Below, in pieces: positions 7,420-16,030 of a DNA stretch of 64,000 nucleotides. The position numbers and the translations under genes are program-made. Each line of letters opens with the position of its first letter. Position 1 is the stretch's first letter. This stretch comes from Methylocystis sp. ATCC 49242. Lineage in GTDB: Bacteria; Pseudomonadota; Alphaproteobacteria; Rhizobiales; Beijerinckiaceae. The notes beneath the pieces were generated by a model. That model made no database searches. It saw only the letters and a list, made by a program, of their open reading frames with translations, and was not told the DNA's origin. The stretch spans positions 223,501-287,500 of the forward strand of contig NZ_KE124774.1 in assembly GCF_000188155.2 (NCBI RefSeq), in the 5' to 3' direction.

Positions 7420-8358
7420 TTATGCGCCGCTGCTCTCGTATTTCCAGACCGGGATGCCGAGGACCCGCGCCTTGTCGGCGAGATTGGCGGAGATGCCGGA
7501 GCCGGGGAAGACGATGACGCCGATGGGGAGCGTTTCGAGCATCCGGTCGTTGCGCTTGAAGGGGGCCGCCTTGGCGTGACGCGTCCAGTCGGGCTTGAAG
7601 GTGATCTGCGTGACTTTGCGGTTGTCGGCCCAGCATGACGCGATGCGTTCGGCGCCCTTCGGCGAGCCGCCATGCAGCAGCACCATGCCGGGATGTTTCG
7701 CCAGCGTTCTGTCGAGCCGATCCCAGATGGCGTGATGGTCGTTGAAGTCGAGCCCGCCGGTGAAGGCGATCCGGGGACCGGCGGGTATGAGAAGCTCGGT
7801 GTCGGCGCGGCGCTTGGCGGCGAGAAAGTCGCGGCTGTCGATCAGCGACGCCGTCAGCGAGCGATGGTTGACCTTGGAGCCGCCGCGGGGACGCCAGGAC
7901 GAGCCGGTGTGCAGTTCGAAGGCGTCGGCGGCTTGGTCGCGGAAGAACTCCATGCTGTCCCGGCGTTCGATAAGAGTCTGGCCTTCGCAGATCAGCCGCT
8001 CGAGCTCGACCGAGCGGATTTCGGACCCGTCCTGCTCCTTCTGGCTGCGCTTTTGCGCCTGCTCATTGTCGTCGAGTTCGCGCTCGATGCGGCCGACGGC
8101 GCGGTGGAAAAGGTTGACGGTGGACCAGAGCAGGTCTTCCAGGTCGGGCTCGAGGCGGCTGTCGCTCAAGGTGACGACAAGCGCGTCGAAGATGTCGGCG
8201 ACGGCGCCGGTGATCGTGCTGGGCTCGGGCAGCGGCCGGGGATCGGGTTCGTTGTGAAAGGGGCGGTAGCCATAGAGTTGGAGTTCGGCGAGCACCCGGT
8301 CAGTTGGCGAGGCGGCTTGCGCGGTCTCGGGGTCTTGGTCGTCGCGATCGGTCGTCAT
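7420..8358 (-). CDS. DUF2493 domain protein (SLOG/DprA-like fold)
   Basis: This 312-residue cytosolic protein starts at ATG 8358 with GAAGGAGAACGCCA upstream. The N-terminal part (1-185) is acidic and helical. The DUF2493 domain follows at about 200-312: IAFTGGLDFNDHHAIWDRLD, then VLLHGGSPKGAERIASCWA, a lysine-rich middle, and the end VIVFPGSGISANLADKARVLG with IPVWKY. The GG-x-x-x-G and PGSGxTxxxxxxA patterns are those of Rossmann-like nucleotide-binding SLOG proteins. DUF2493 genes are regular neighbours of DUF736, DUF932, ParB and Toprim genes on alphaproteobacterial plasmids and ICEs, as here. Ligand and function are unknown. Confidence 0.85.
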   Translation of the reverse strand: MTTDRDDQDPETAQAASPTDRVLAELQLYGYRPFHNEPDPRPLPEPSTITGAVADIFDALVVTLSDSRLEPDLEDLLWSTVNLFHRAVGRIERELDDNEQAQKRSQKEQDGSEIRSVELERLICEGQTLIERRDSMEFFRDQAADAFELHTGSSWRPRGGSKVNHRSLTASLIDSRDFLAAKRRADTELLIPAGPRIAFTGGLDFNDHHAIWDRLDRTLAKHPGMVLLHGGSPKGAERIASCWADNRKVTQITFKPDWTRHAKAAPFKRNDRMLETLPIGVIVFPGSGISANLADKARVLGIPVWKYESSGA

Positions 8359-8577
8359 TGGCGTTCTCCTTCGCCCGTTGGGCCGCGACCCTCGCGGCCT
8401 TCGTGGCGACAAAAGGCGGCGGACGAGACCGGCTGGCACCGGGAGCGCAGCGACGGGCCGAAGCGCAGCGGAGGATGGCGAAGCGCCGGCTATTTTGTTT
8501 CGCGCTGTAAAGCGCCCGCAGGGCGCGACGGAAAATAGCCGGCCGCAGCCATTGCCGGGCGGGCGCGTGCGACGCAA
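8359..8577 (-). promoter_or_regulatory. Structured 5' leader of the DUF2493 gene
   Basis: It holds a perfect GGCCGCGA-CCC-TCGCGGCC hairpin (8381-8399) 22 nt before the start codon, the strongest member of the hairpin family also found before the DUF736 genes. Further upstream a longer stem pairs CTATTTTCCGTCGCGC with GCGCGAAACAAAATAG (about 8490-8540). Confidence 0.55.
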
Positions 8578-8687
8578 AAGTCGCCCTCTCAGAAGGCCGG
8601 GACTGCGGCCCGATCTGGCGGGTAGGAGCCGATTGGCGAGGAAGGCGGCGGCGAGAGGTCAGCGGCGAACATGCTCGACCTGCGGAC

Positions 8688-9731
8688 TCACGCGGAGAGC
8701 GTCAGGAAGCGCTCGACGTCCTGCGGCGCGAGCTGCGTCCGGATCGCCGCGCGCAGCGCATCTTCGCCAAGGCGGCGCAGATCGTCGTTGAAGTCGCCGA
8801 GCCGGGGAACAAGGACGATCGCCTCGATGCCTTCGGCAGTGGCTCGGTCGACGAGGATTGCCGAAGCCTTCTTGCCGGCGGCGTCATTGTCGCAAAGGAC
8901 GTAAAGACGGCGCAAGGCCGATGGCAAAAGCAGCGCGGCAAGATGCGCGGATGAGAGCGCAGCGACCATCGGCATGGTGGGAAGCAGAGACCGAACCGAC
9001 AGAACGGTTTCGATGCCTTCGCCCGCGGCCATGACGTCGAGAGGCGCGCCAAAGCGCACGCCATTGCCACAAAGATCGCCCATCATCCGGCGAGGAGTGG
9101 CGATCGGCGCCTTGTCGCGCCCCGATCGATCGAGCCAGGTGCGATGCGCGCCGGTCATCTTGCCGTCGAGATCGCTGACGGCTGCGATCAATGCGGGCCA
9201 AGTTTCGACAGCAAAGGATTTTTCCGGCCGATAGTAGCAGCGGGGGTGAAAGCGCAGGCTGTCGAGATCGTGCAGCGTCGTCATACCGCGATGTCGCAGA
9301 TAGCGCTCGGCCAACGTGCCTGTGATCGGTCTCGACATATGGAAGAGACGTCGCGCGGCTTCCGAAGACGCTTTCGGCGCGTGGATATGCGATGTCACTC
9401 GTTCTGTCTGCGGGTCATCCCTCGGCAGACTGAGAAAGCGCCGTGCTTCATCAATGGCCTCGACGAAGTCGGCGCAGCGGGCGCTTTCGCTGATGACGTC
9501 AAGTAGATCGCCATGTTCGCCCGTGGCGGCGTCGGTCCATTTTCCGGCAGCGCCCTTCCCGCTCTCCGGTCCGGTCAGGCGAACAAATAGGCTGCGGCCC
9601 AGCGCATTGCGCACGTCGCCGACAAGCCAGTACCGGCCTTCGCGACGGCCGTTCGATAAATATCGCCGGCAGACCGCCTCGGCGTCCCGCGCGAGGCGGC
9701 GCGCTAGCTCGGAGGCTACTGAACTGGGCAT
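8688..9731 (-). CDS. Toprim-domain primase-like protein (DUF7146/DnaG-type Toprim)
   Basis: This is a 347-residue protein. ATG 9731 is chosen because GGAGGTGGAGCC precedes it; the upstream extension is low-complexity basic sequence overlapping parB. Residues 1-110 form a primase-associated domain (KWTDAATGEHGDLLDVI). A helical linker follows, then a Toprim domain: AAGEGIETVLSV carries the catalytic Glu, and LYVLCDNDAAGKKAS is the DxD-type metal site. Toprim proteins make or cleave phosphodiester links in primases and topoisomerases. This subgroup is found on conjugative plasmids and ICEs and is thought to prime plasmid DNA or substitute for DnaG. It follows parB on the same strand with about 70 bp between. 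Confidence 0.85.
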   Translation of the reverse strand: MPSSVASELARRLARDAEAVCRRYLSNGRREGRYWLVGDVRNALGRSLFVRLTGPESGKGAAGKWTDAATGEHGDLLDVISESARCADFVEAIDEARRFLSLPRDDPQTERVTSHIHAPKASSEAARRLFHMSRPITGTLAERYLRHRGMTTLHDLDSLRFHPRCYYRPEKSFAVETWPALIAAVSDLDGKMTGAHRTWLDRSGRDKAPIATPRRMMGDLCGNGVRFGAPLDVMAAGEGIETVLSVRSLLPTMPMVAALSSAHLAALLLPSALRRLYVLCDNDAAGKKASAILVDRATAEGIEAIVLVPRLGDFNDDLRRLGEDALRAAIRTQLAPQDVERFLTLSA

Positions 9732-9801
9732 GGCTCCACCTCCAAAAGAAAAAGGGGCCCGCCATTGCTGGCGAGCCCCACGCTGTCGGCCTCGGGGAGG
9801 T

Positions 9802-11955
9802 CTATTCGGCGGCGACGCCCTGGGGCTCGTCGACCGACGCCTGATCAGCATCTTCCTCGGATGCGGTTTCGTCGATGGCCGTTTCGCTTTCGATCGCCGC
9901 CGATTCTTCGACCGGTAGGGCGTCATCCTCGGCGGGGCGCTCCGAGGGCGTTCCTTCGGAGGCATGCAGATGCGGGGCGCGCCCGGGCGTACGAAGCGGC
10001 TCGGGCAGCCAGTTCGTCCCCACAAGGAGCCTTTCGGCTTCCTGGACCATGTCGCCTTTCTTCAATCCTTCGATGCGCCGGGCGACTTCTGTGCCCTTTG
10101 CTTCGCTCACCGCCTGGACGATGCGCGCCTTGGTCACGCGGCCGAGAAAATTGTCGGCCGTCGGCGTCCAGCCCGTCGCCGAGATGTCGAGTGACAGTGA
10201 GGTCGCGAGACGGTCGGCATGGGCGATGGCGCGCGGACGCCGGCTCCAGGGCTCATGCACGGCGTTGACCGTCAGGGAGACGCAATGCGCGAAGAGACGT
10301 TGGCGTGCTTCCACGTCAAAGGTCGTCAGAGCGTCCCAAAGGTCTTGTGGCTCCGCCGGGAGCTGCTGCGACCAGTCGAGATGACGGGCGTCGACCTTGG
10401 CGGCAAGGGCCGTGTCGGAGAGACCCGGCGCCTGCGCGCCAAAGGAAACATTCTTCGCTTCGATCTCCATGCAGGTGTCCGAACCGTAGCGGTAGAAGAG
10501 GCGCAGGCAGATGGCGTGTAGCGCGGCGAGGAAGGCCATGTCCGGTTCATTGCCGAGCGCCTCGCGCAACGCGAGCGTGCGATAGGCGGTAAGTTCCGTC
10601 AGCAATTTGTCGGGCAGAGGGCGCAGGCCCTCGTCTTCCTCATCCTCCGCGGAGCCAGAACGGACGGCATCGTCTCCGTCCGGCGCCGCGCCCTGAGCAA
10701 GGGCCGCTGTGCTCAAAGGCGCGCTACCGGCGTCCTCCATCTCACCTTCCCCGGCCAGCGCTTCAAGCTCCTCGATCGGCGCTTCGTCCTCGGGGCGGAC
10801 ATAGCCGCGCTCGATCCGCAGTCGCCCCGAGCCGTCGATGCTGACGAAGACGCCGCCGCGGGCTATGTCCTCCGGTGTATAAATGACCGGACGATCTTCC
10901 ATCGCTTCGAGCGCGGTCTCGATTTCGGCAAGGCGCACATCGACGTCTTCGGGAATCTCGTCGGCGTCGGAATAGGCGGCTTCGAGCTGTTCGGCTTCGA
11001 GGCGGAGCGACTCACGCGTCGCGGCTTCCTCTTCGCTCAGAGGCTGGCGTTCGCCCTGCAGATGTCGGAGCCCATAAGTGTGGCCATAGGGGAAGTCGAT
11101 CGCCGTCTCGACCCATTTCCAGCCCTCGGAGCGAATGGGCTCGGCGTCCCGGGTGAGTTTCTCGGCGATGAGCCGTTCGAGAAGGGGGACATCCTGCAGC
11201 CAGCCGCCGTCGTCGCTCTGGAAAAGGTCCCGCATGATGGGACCGCCAGCGGCGAGATAATCTTCGCCGACATATTGCGCCCGCTTGTCCGAAGCCCGGA
11301 CCGCGCCTTCCGTGAGAAGGCGGCGGATCTGATAGGCTTCCTTGTTGTAGGAACGCTGGATCGCCTCCCAGACCTGTTCCTGCCGCTCATGGTCGGGATT
11401 GACGGTGAAAGCCATCAGCTGGTCGAGCGTCATGCCGTCCTCGGCATAGACGTCGAGAAGCATTGGCGACACGGAGGCGAGCCGCAGCCGCTGTTTGACG
11501 ACGGCGACGCTGACGAAGAAGGCGGCGGCGATCTCTTCCTCGCTCTGGCCTTTCTCACGCAGCGTGAGAAAGGCGCGGAACTGATCGAGCGGGTGCAAGG
11601 GCGCGCGCTGAACGTTCTCAGCGAGGCTGTCTTCCTCGGCCGTGCCCTCCAATCGCACCACGCAGGGGATGGGGGCGTTGCGCGCCAGGCGCTTCTGCTT
11701 CACCAGAAGTTCCAGCGCGCGGTAGCGGCGCCCGCCCGCGGGGATTTCGAACATGCCCGTCTCTGCGCCTTGCTCGTCGATGACCGGCCGCACGGTGATG
11801 CTCTGCAGAAGCGTGCGGCGCGCGATGTCCTCCGCGAGTTCTTCGATCGAGACCCCCGCCTTGATGCGACGGACATTCGCCTGCGACAGGACGAGCTTGT
11901 TGAAGGGAATGTCGCGCGAGGCGCTGAGCTGGATTTTCTGAACCGACCTGGTCAT
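9802..11955 (-). CDS. ParB/Srx-type nuclease-domain protein of plasmid/ICE backbone
   Basis: This is a 717-residue ParB-family protein. Start ATG 11955 follows GGAG by nine bases; a TTG three codons upstream is less likely. The ParB/Sulfiredoxin N-domain covers about residues 10-110 (KLVLSQANVRRIKAGVSIEE, GGRRYRALELL, SLAENVQRAPLHPLDQFRAF), and the HTH region follows to about 200 (SEEEIAAAFFVSVAVVKQRL). The long C-terminal part is acidic (EEDEEDEG region) and of unknown structure. Proteins of this size with this domain order are typical of plasmid and ICE accessory backbones rather than chromosomal partition. No ParA gene is adjacent. A second, truncated copy of this gene lies at 62287-62923. 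Confidence 0.88.
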   Translation of the reverse strand: MTRSVQKIQLSASRDIPFNKLVLSQANVRRIKAGVSIEELAEDIARRTLLQSITVRPVIDEQGAETGMFEIPAGGRRYRALELLVKQKRLARNAPIPCVVRLEGTAEEDSLAENVQRAPLHPLDQFRAFLTLREKGQSEEEIAAAFFVSVAVVKQRLRLASVSPMLLDVYAEDGMTLDQLMAFTVNPDHERQEQVWEAIQRSYNKEAYQIRRLLTEGAVRASDKRAQYVGEDYLAAGGPIMRDLFQSDDGGWLQDVPLLERLIAEKLTRDAEPIRSEGWKWVETAIDFPYGHTYGLRHLQGERQPLSEEEAATRESLRLEAEQLEAAYSDADEIPEDVDVRLAEIETALEAMEDRPVIYTPEDIARGGVFVSIDGSGRLRIERGYVRPEDEAPIEELEALAGEGEMEDAGSAPLSTAALAQGAAPDGDDAVRSGSAEDEEDEGLRPLPDKLLTELTAYRTLALREALGNEPDMAFLAALHAICLRLFYRYGSDTCMEIEAKNVSFGAQAPGLSDTALAAKVDARHLDWSQQLPAEPQDLWDALTTFDVEARQRLFAHCVSLTVNAVHEPWSRRPRAIAHADRLATSLSLDISATGWTPTADNFLGRVTKARIVQAVSEAKGTEVARRIEGLKKGDMVQEAERLLVGTNWLPEPLRTPGRAPHLHASEGTPSERPAEDDALPVEESAAIESETAIDETASEEDADQASVDEPQGVAAE

Positions 11956-13036
11956 GGGGATCAACTCCGCGACGGGCGGCCGGGAGCCTCTCTCTCGGCC
12001 TCGAACCCGTCACGAAGCGCAGCGCCGCCCTCTGACTTTGAGGGCGACGCCGGGAAATCATCGAGGCAAATTCGTAGGCGGCGACGACCATATTGTCGAA
12101 CAGCGGTCCCCACTGCGCCAGCGGGCCTGAACCTACGCCGCCCGCTCGAAGAGCTTCTTCGCTCGCGCCTCGAGATCGAGCCGTGCGTCCTGATGCGTCT
12201 TGTCGCGCGCAATTGCCGTAATCCCTTGGACGAAGTCGAACACGCTCTCGGGCTTGCGTCCTTCCTCCGTCAGTACGGTGTCGATGATTTTCGCGGTCTC
12301 CGCTTTCGAAAAGCCGCGCTTGCGCAGGAATTCCGTGCGGTCGTCGTCGCAGCGCGCGACGATGCGCTCGCGAGCCGCCTTGACGCCGTTGATGAAGGGC
12401 AGCGGCGAGGAATTGGCGAAGCGGGTCAACGCCGGCGCGGCCTCATGCGCGAAGCGCGACGCGGCGTATTTGGAATGCCGGATCGTGATCTCCTCGAAAT
12501 CCTCGACGCCCCAGAGATTGCGGTTCTGACAGACGGCGCGAAGGTAGAAGCTCGCAATGCCAAGTGTCTTGGCGCCGACCTCTGAGTTCCAGCAGTAGAA
12601 GCCGCGAAAGAAGAGATCGGGCGAGCCGTCCGGCAACCGGCCGGCTTCAATCGGATTGAGATCGTCGACGAGAAACAGAAACACGTCGCGGTCGGAGGCG
12701 TAGAGCGTCGTCGTGTCTTGGGTGACGTCGACATTGGGGTTGTAAATACCAGTCGACCAATCGAGCACGCCTGGGACCTTCCAGCGCGTATCGCCCGTGC
12801 CGTTGCCGGCAATGCGCTGCACCGCCTCGATGAGCTCGTGGTCATAGATGCGCCCGTAGTCCGGGCCGGTGACGGCGCGCAACTCGACGCGGCCGTCTTC
12901 GGTTTCGAGCGTCTTGATCTTTTCGGCGCGGTTCGAGGTCAGGCCGTATTGCAGATTGATGCCGGCGAGCGAGGCAGGAAGCTGGCGCAGATAGGCGGCG
13001 GGCGCGCCGACCTGGGCGGCCAACTGGCCAAAGCTC
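11319..13036. repeat. Direct repeat A of the parB/DUF932 module
   Basis: This segment corresponds end to end with 62287-64000 in the same orientation. The match covers the N-terminal third of parB, its leader and most of DUF932. The copies are clearly homologous but carry scattered substitutions and a divergent spacer between the two genes, so this is an older duplication or two related backbones. Confidence 0.85.
11956..12050 (-). promoter_or_regulatory. Leader hairpin of parB, next to the ribosome site
   Basis: CGCGACGGG (11968-11976) pairs with CCCGTCACG (12006-12014), with an inner GGCCGAG.../...CGGCC stem and an AGAGAGG-rich loop. On the mRNA the 3' strand of the stem runs into GCGGAG, the likely ribosome site. 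The DUF932 gene has the same structure, and it is conserved before the second parB copy. Confidence 0.55.
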
Positions 13037-13326
13037 CAGTGCGTCGGCGCCACAGGCGCTTCGGCACCGGGAAGGAGTAGCGACAGCCGCTCGGAATCGG
13101 TGCGGCTCGCCTCGACATGGATCAACGCGGTTTCGACCACGCGGGTCCGGCTGCGCTCGGCCCGATCGCGCACCGAGCGGGCCAATTCACCGAGCGAGAG
13201 GAACCGCTCGTCATCCGGTCGCGAAAACCATTCTGAAGAAACCCGACCGACGCGCTCGCCACGCGTGACATCCACCTTGTAGCCGCCGCTGAGATCGCGG
13301 CGGGGGTCTAGAACCTGCATGTTCAT
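12133..13326 (-). CDS. DUF932 family protein
   Basis: This 397-residue protein starts at ATG 13326 (MNMQVLDPRR); an ATG two codons later is also possible. It has the typical DUF932 layout. An N-terminal region is followed by RVVETALIHVEASRTDSERL and the conserved core from about 95 to 330 (AAYLRQLPASLAGINLQYGL, GRIYDHELIEAVQRI, DRDVFLFLVDD, SPDLFFRGFYCWNSEVGAKT, FEEITIRHSKYAASRF). The C-terminal helix region contains KRGFSKAETAKIIDTV. The family is related to the phage/plasmid-like protein group and often sits beside ParB-like and Toprim genes on mobile elements; biochemical function is not known. It shares the leader type of parB. A second partial copy runs off the right window edge. Confidence 0.88.
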   Translation of the reverse strand: MNMQVLDPRRDLSGGYKVDVTRGERVGRVSSEWFSRPDDERFLSLGELARSVRDRAERSRTRVVETALIHVEASRTDSERLSLLLPGAEAPVAPTHWSFGQLAAQVGAPAAYLRQLPASLAGINLQYGLTSNRAEKIKTLETEDGRVELRAVTGPDYGRIYDHELIEAVQRIAGNGTGDTRWKVPGVLDWSTGIYNPNVDVTQDTTTLYASDRDVFLFLVDDLNPIEAGRLPDGSPDLFFRGFYCWNSEVGAKTLGIASFYLRAVCQNRNLWGVEDFEEITIRHSKYAASRFAHEAAPALTRFANSSPLPFINGVKAARERIVARCDDDRTEFLRKRGFSKAETAKIIDTVLTEEGRKPESVFDFVQGITAIARDKTHQDARLDLEARAKKLFERAA

Positions 13327-13440
13327 CGGGAAATCTCCGCGACGGGCGCCGGAAGCCTCTCTCCCAGCCTTCAACCCGTCGCGGAACACCCGGCCTGCAC
13401 TCTCGCTCTCGGGGGCGTCCCCGCATAAGGGGTCGGCAGA
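13327..13440 (-). promoter_or_regulatory. Leader hairpin of DUF932
   Basis: CCGCGACGGG (13337-13346) and CCCGTCGCGG (13375-13384) form a perfect 10-bp stem enclosing a GAGAGAGG-type loop. The stem ends at GGAG, eight bases before the ATG. It has the same architecture as the parB leader but different primary sequence in the loop, with compensated stem positions. Confidence 0.6.
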
Positions 13441-13575
13441 GATATGGCTCGGCCGTAGAGGAAGGCGTTCCCCTCACTACTCTCGGATAGCGACGTTCAC
13501 GATACCAATCAGCGGGCCATTGACTACAAATCTGCCGAAGCTGATAGTGCCAATCAGCCGGAAGCCGGAGATGTC

Positions 13576-14796
13576 ATGTTTCAGCGATTCGTTGAGCGGC
13601 GGGCGGAGGAGGCCCTTGCGGACACGCCGGTCGTCCTGATCGTGGGACCGCGCCGGGCTGGCAAGACGACGCTGGTGCGAAAGATGGGAGAAACTGGCTG
13701 GACCTACAGCACACTCGACGACCAGACCGTCCTTGAGGCTGCCCACTCCGACCCGGCCGGCTTCATCCGAGGTCTGGATCGAGCCATCATCGACGAGATC
13801 CAGCGCGCGCCCAGTCTGTTGCTCGCGATCAAGAAGTCGATCGATGAGGACTATCGTCCAGGCCGTTTTCTGCTCACCGGTTCCGCCAATGTGCTGACCT
13901 TACCGCGTGTCGCCGATAGCCTCGCTGGCCGGATGGAGACCATACGGATGCTGCCCTTGGCCCGAGCGGAAATCGAGAACCGGACACCGACCTTTCTGGA
14001 GCGCCTGTTTGCGGGGAATTTGCAGAGCCAGAAGAACGCCATTGTTGGCGACGAGTTGATCCGACTTATCCTCCTCGGCGGCTTTCCTGAAGCCATCAGC
14101 CGTGACAGCGAACGGCGGCGGCAGGACTGGGCGCGTTCCTATCTCACCTCGATCCTGACCCGTGATCTGCGCGATATTGCCGAGGTGGAGAAGCTGACCG
14201 AACTCCCAAAGTTCGTGCGACTTCTCGCTGAACATTCCGGGCAGCTCGTCAACTATTCCCAACTCGCAAGCGGCATCAACGTCAACCACCGGACCGGTCA
14301 GCGCTATGTCGGTTTGCTCGAACAGGTTTTCCTGATCGCGACCCTGCAGCCATGGTTCACCAACGCGCTCAAACGCATCGTCAAGACGCCCAAGCTGCAT
14401 TTCCTTGATTCCGGCCTGCTGGCTGCCGCGCGCGGGCTGACTTTCGATCGGATCAAGGCGGATCGGGGGGCGTTTGGCGCGCTGCTCGAGAGCTTCGTGT
14501 TCTCCGAAGTGCTGAAGCTGATGACGGCCTCAGACCTGCGTCTGACGCCACACCATTTTCGCGATCGGGACATGCGCGAAGTCGACATCGTGCTCGAGCG
14601 CGACGACGGCATGATTGCCGCCATCGAGGTGAAGGCGAGCGCAACGGTCAAGGCCAGCGACTTTTCGGGCCTGCGCGCATTGGCGGAAGCCTGCGGGGAC
14701 CGCTTCGCGTTTGGCGTTATCCTCTACGACAGCTCTGACATCGTGCCGTTTGGCGATCGGTTGGCAGCGGCGCCCCTGTCGTCTCTCTGGAGGTGA
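13576..14796 (+). CDS. AAA ATPase with C-terminal DUF4143 domain (AAA_14 family)
   Basis: This is a 406-residue protein with Walker A GPRRAGKTT (24-32), Walker B-like RAIIDEIQ (about 70-77), sensor-like FLLTGSANVLTL, and the DUF4143 C-terminal domain from about 195. That domain ends in a PD-(D/E)XK-like fold: MREVDIVLERDDGMIAAIEVKASATV contains the D...E-x-K pattern. GGAGATGTC precedes ATG 13576. AAA_14/DUF4143 proteins are widespread, often solitary and of unclear role. Here the next gene begins 4 bp after the stop, with its ribosome site inside this gene end. The gene is therefore the first cistron of the DUF6361-PLD-helicase operon and may be part of that system. Confidence 0.85.
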   Translation: MFQRFVERRAEEALADTPVVLIVGPRRAGKTTLVRKMGETGWTYSTLDDQTVLEAAHSDPAGFIRGLDRAIIDEIQRAPSLLLAIKKSIDEDYRPGRFLLTGSANVLTLPRVADSLAGRMETIRMLPLARAEIENRTPTFLERLFAGNLQSQKNAIVGDELIRLILLGGFPEAISRDSERRRQDWARSYLTSILTRDLRDIAEVEKLTELPKFVRLLAEHSGQLVNYSQLASGINVNHRTGQRYVGLLEQVFLIATLQPWFTNALKRIVKTPKLHFLDSGLLAAARGLTFDRIKADRGAFGALLESFVFSEVLKLMTASDLRLTPHHFRDRDMREVDIVLERDDGMIAAIEVKASATVKASDFSGLRALAEACGDRFAFGVILYDSSDIVPFGDRLAAAPLSSLWR

Positions 14797-14800
14797 CCCG

Positions 14801-16030
14801 GTGTCTCGGCCTACGAGATCATCACAGGCGCAACGCGCGGCGCTCGTCGAGCCATCCTTGGGATGGACTTATTTGTCCCGCGAGGCGCTGGCCCGCGCCA
14901 AGGCGCAAATGGACGAAGAATCCATGGGCGTGCGCGACGAGATCGGCTTTCTGACTATCCATCAGCGATACGCGGATCACTTCTTCCCAGGTACATCCGT
15001 CCTGCACACCCGGGCTCGCTACGCGATCTTCGTGCCTTGGTTATTCGAGGATCTCGCGGGTTTGACCAGACCGGCTGCCGAGCGTGCCCTACGCGAACGC
15101 GAAAGGGTGCTTGCAGGGCGGCTTCGAGACGCCGGCGAATCCCAGGTGATTGGCAGTCGTGTTTTTCCCAAGCCTTCCAGTCAGCCGCCATCGACCGTTT
15201 ATTGGAATGCTCTCGCGGTGTGGGGAATCCTGCGCCCGCGTCTTGACGGGCGGACGATTTCTCGGGCGCACGCCCATAGACTGCTGAAGAGCGTTAGCGC
15301 GGCGACCGACGATGACGGACAGCCACTCCTCGGCTTCGATCCGCCGTTCGTTCCGCTACCGAAGCGCCCGGTTGGCTGGCGCGATGGATCGATCACTCTC
15401 CGGTTGGCGGCCGCGGAGGCCATATTTCTTCGCGAGCGCCTCGCGCAATTACGCGGCAGCGGAGGTCATGAGCTTTCCTTACTCGCGCGCCTTGTTCGAA
15501 CAGAGGCCGCATCGCCGCCGGGAATGTGGGCCGATGAGACCCGTGCGATCGCCGGTCCCGACCGCGCGCCGCTGGCGCGTGCGCATCAGGCGGCCAATCT
15601 GGCCGGCGTGGGGCGCGCCATATATGACGCTCTCCTTGAACATATCGTCGAGGCCTACGACAAACGGGAGACGTCAACCCGACATCGCGATCACCTCGTC
15701 TCGATCGTTGCCGAATACGGCGCCGTCGCGGCGAAACTCGATGTCGACGCGCTTGAGGCAGACATAGGCGCGCTGCCGTCGAAGTTGCGCGCCGTCGTAA
15801 CGGCGACGAAAGATTGGATAGCTTCGAAGCCGACTGATCCCCGACCGCTTTTCGAGGTCTATGAGGCGGCCGAAGCCCGAAAGGGGCCCCGCGCGCGGCT
15901 CCCCCTAACGCCCAATGGTCGCGCGCGGCGGCTCGAATGGGCGAACGACGAGCATGGTCTAGCTGGACCTCTCCACTATAGATGGGAGCAGGTCAGCACG
16001 CTCCTTAACGATTTGGCGGACGCCGAATGA
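14801..16030 (+). CDS. DUF6361 family protein
   Basis: This 409-residue protein begins at GTG 14801, preceded by TGGAGGTGACCC. The N-terminal part reads SLGWTYLSREALARAKAQMD and GVRDEIGFLTIHQRYADHFF, followed by SVLHTRARYAIFVPWLF. This is the recognisable start of DUF6361 proteins, which I know only as proteins of unknown function near helicase and PLD genes. There is no nucleotide-binding motif, membrane segment or signal peptide. The rest is helical with a charged C-terminus. The ATGA overlap with the PLD gene and the 4-bp gap to the ATPase gene show a tight operon. It could act as a recognition or assembly subunit of a defence complex, but this is inference. Confidence 0.7.
   Translation: MSRPTRSSQAQRAALVEPSLGWTYLSREALARAKAQMDEESMGVRDEIGFLTIHQRYADHFFPGTSVLHTRARYAIFVPWLFEDLAGLTRPAAERALRERERVLAGRLRDAGESQVIGSRVFPKPSSQPPSTVYWNALAVWGILRPRLDGRTISRAHAHRLLKSVSAATDDDGQPLLGFDPPFVPLPKRPVGWRDGSITLRLAAAEAIFLRERLAQLRGSGGHELSLLARLVRTEAASPPGMWADETRAIAGPDRAPLARAHQAANLAGVGRAIYDALLEHIVEAYDKRETSTRHRDHLVSIVAEYGAVAAKLDVDALEADIGALPSKLRAVVTATKDWIASKPTDPRPLFEVYEAAEARKGPRARLPLTPNGRARRLEWANDEHGLAGPLHYRWEQVSTLLNDLADAE

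Noticed and set aside
11062-12585. Long plus-strand open frame opposite parB and DUF932
   Set aside because: It is the antisense shadow of two well-supported genes in GC-rich DNA, with no ribosome site or recognisable motif.
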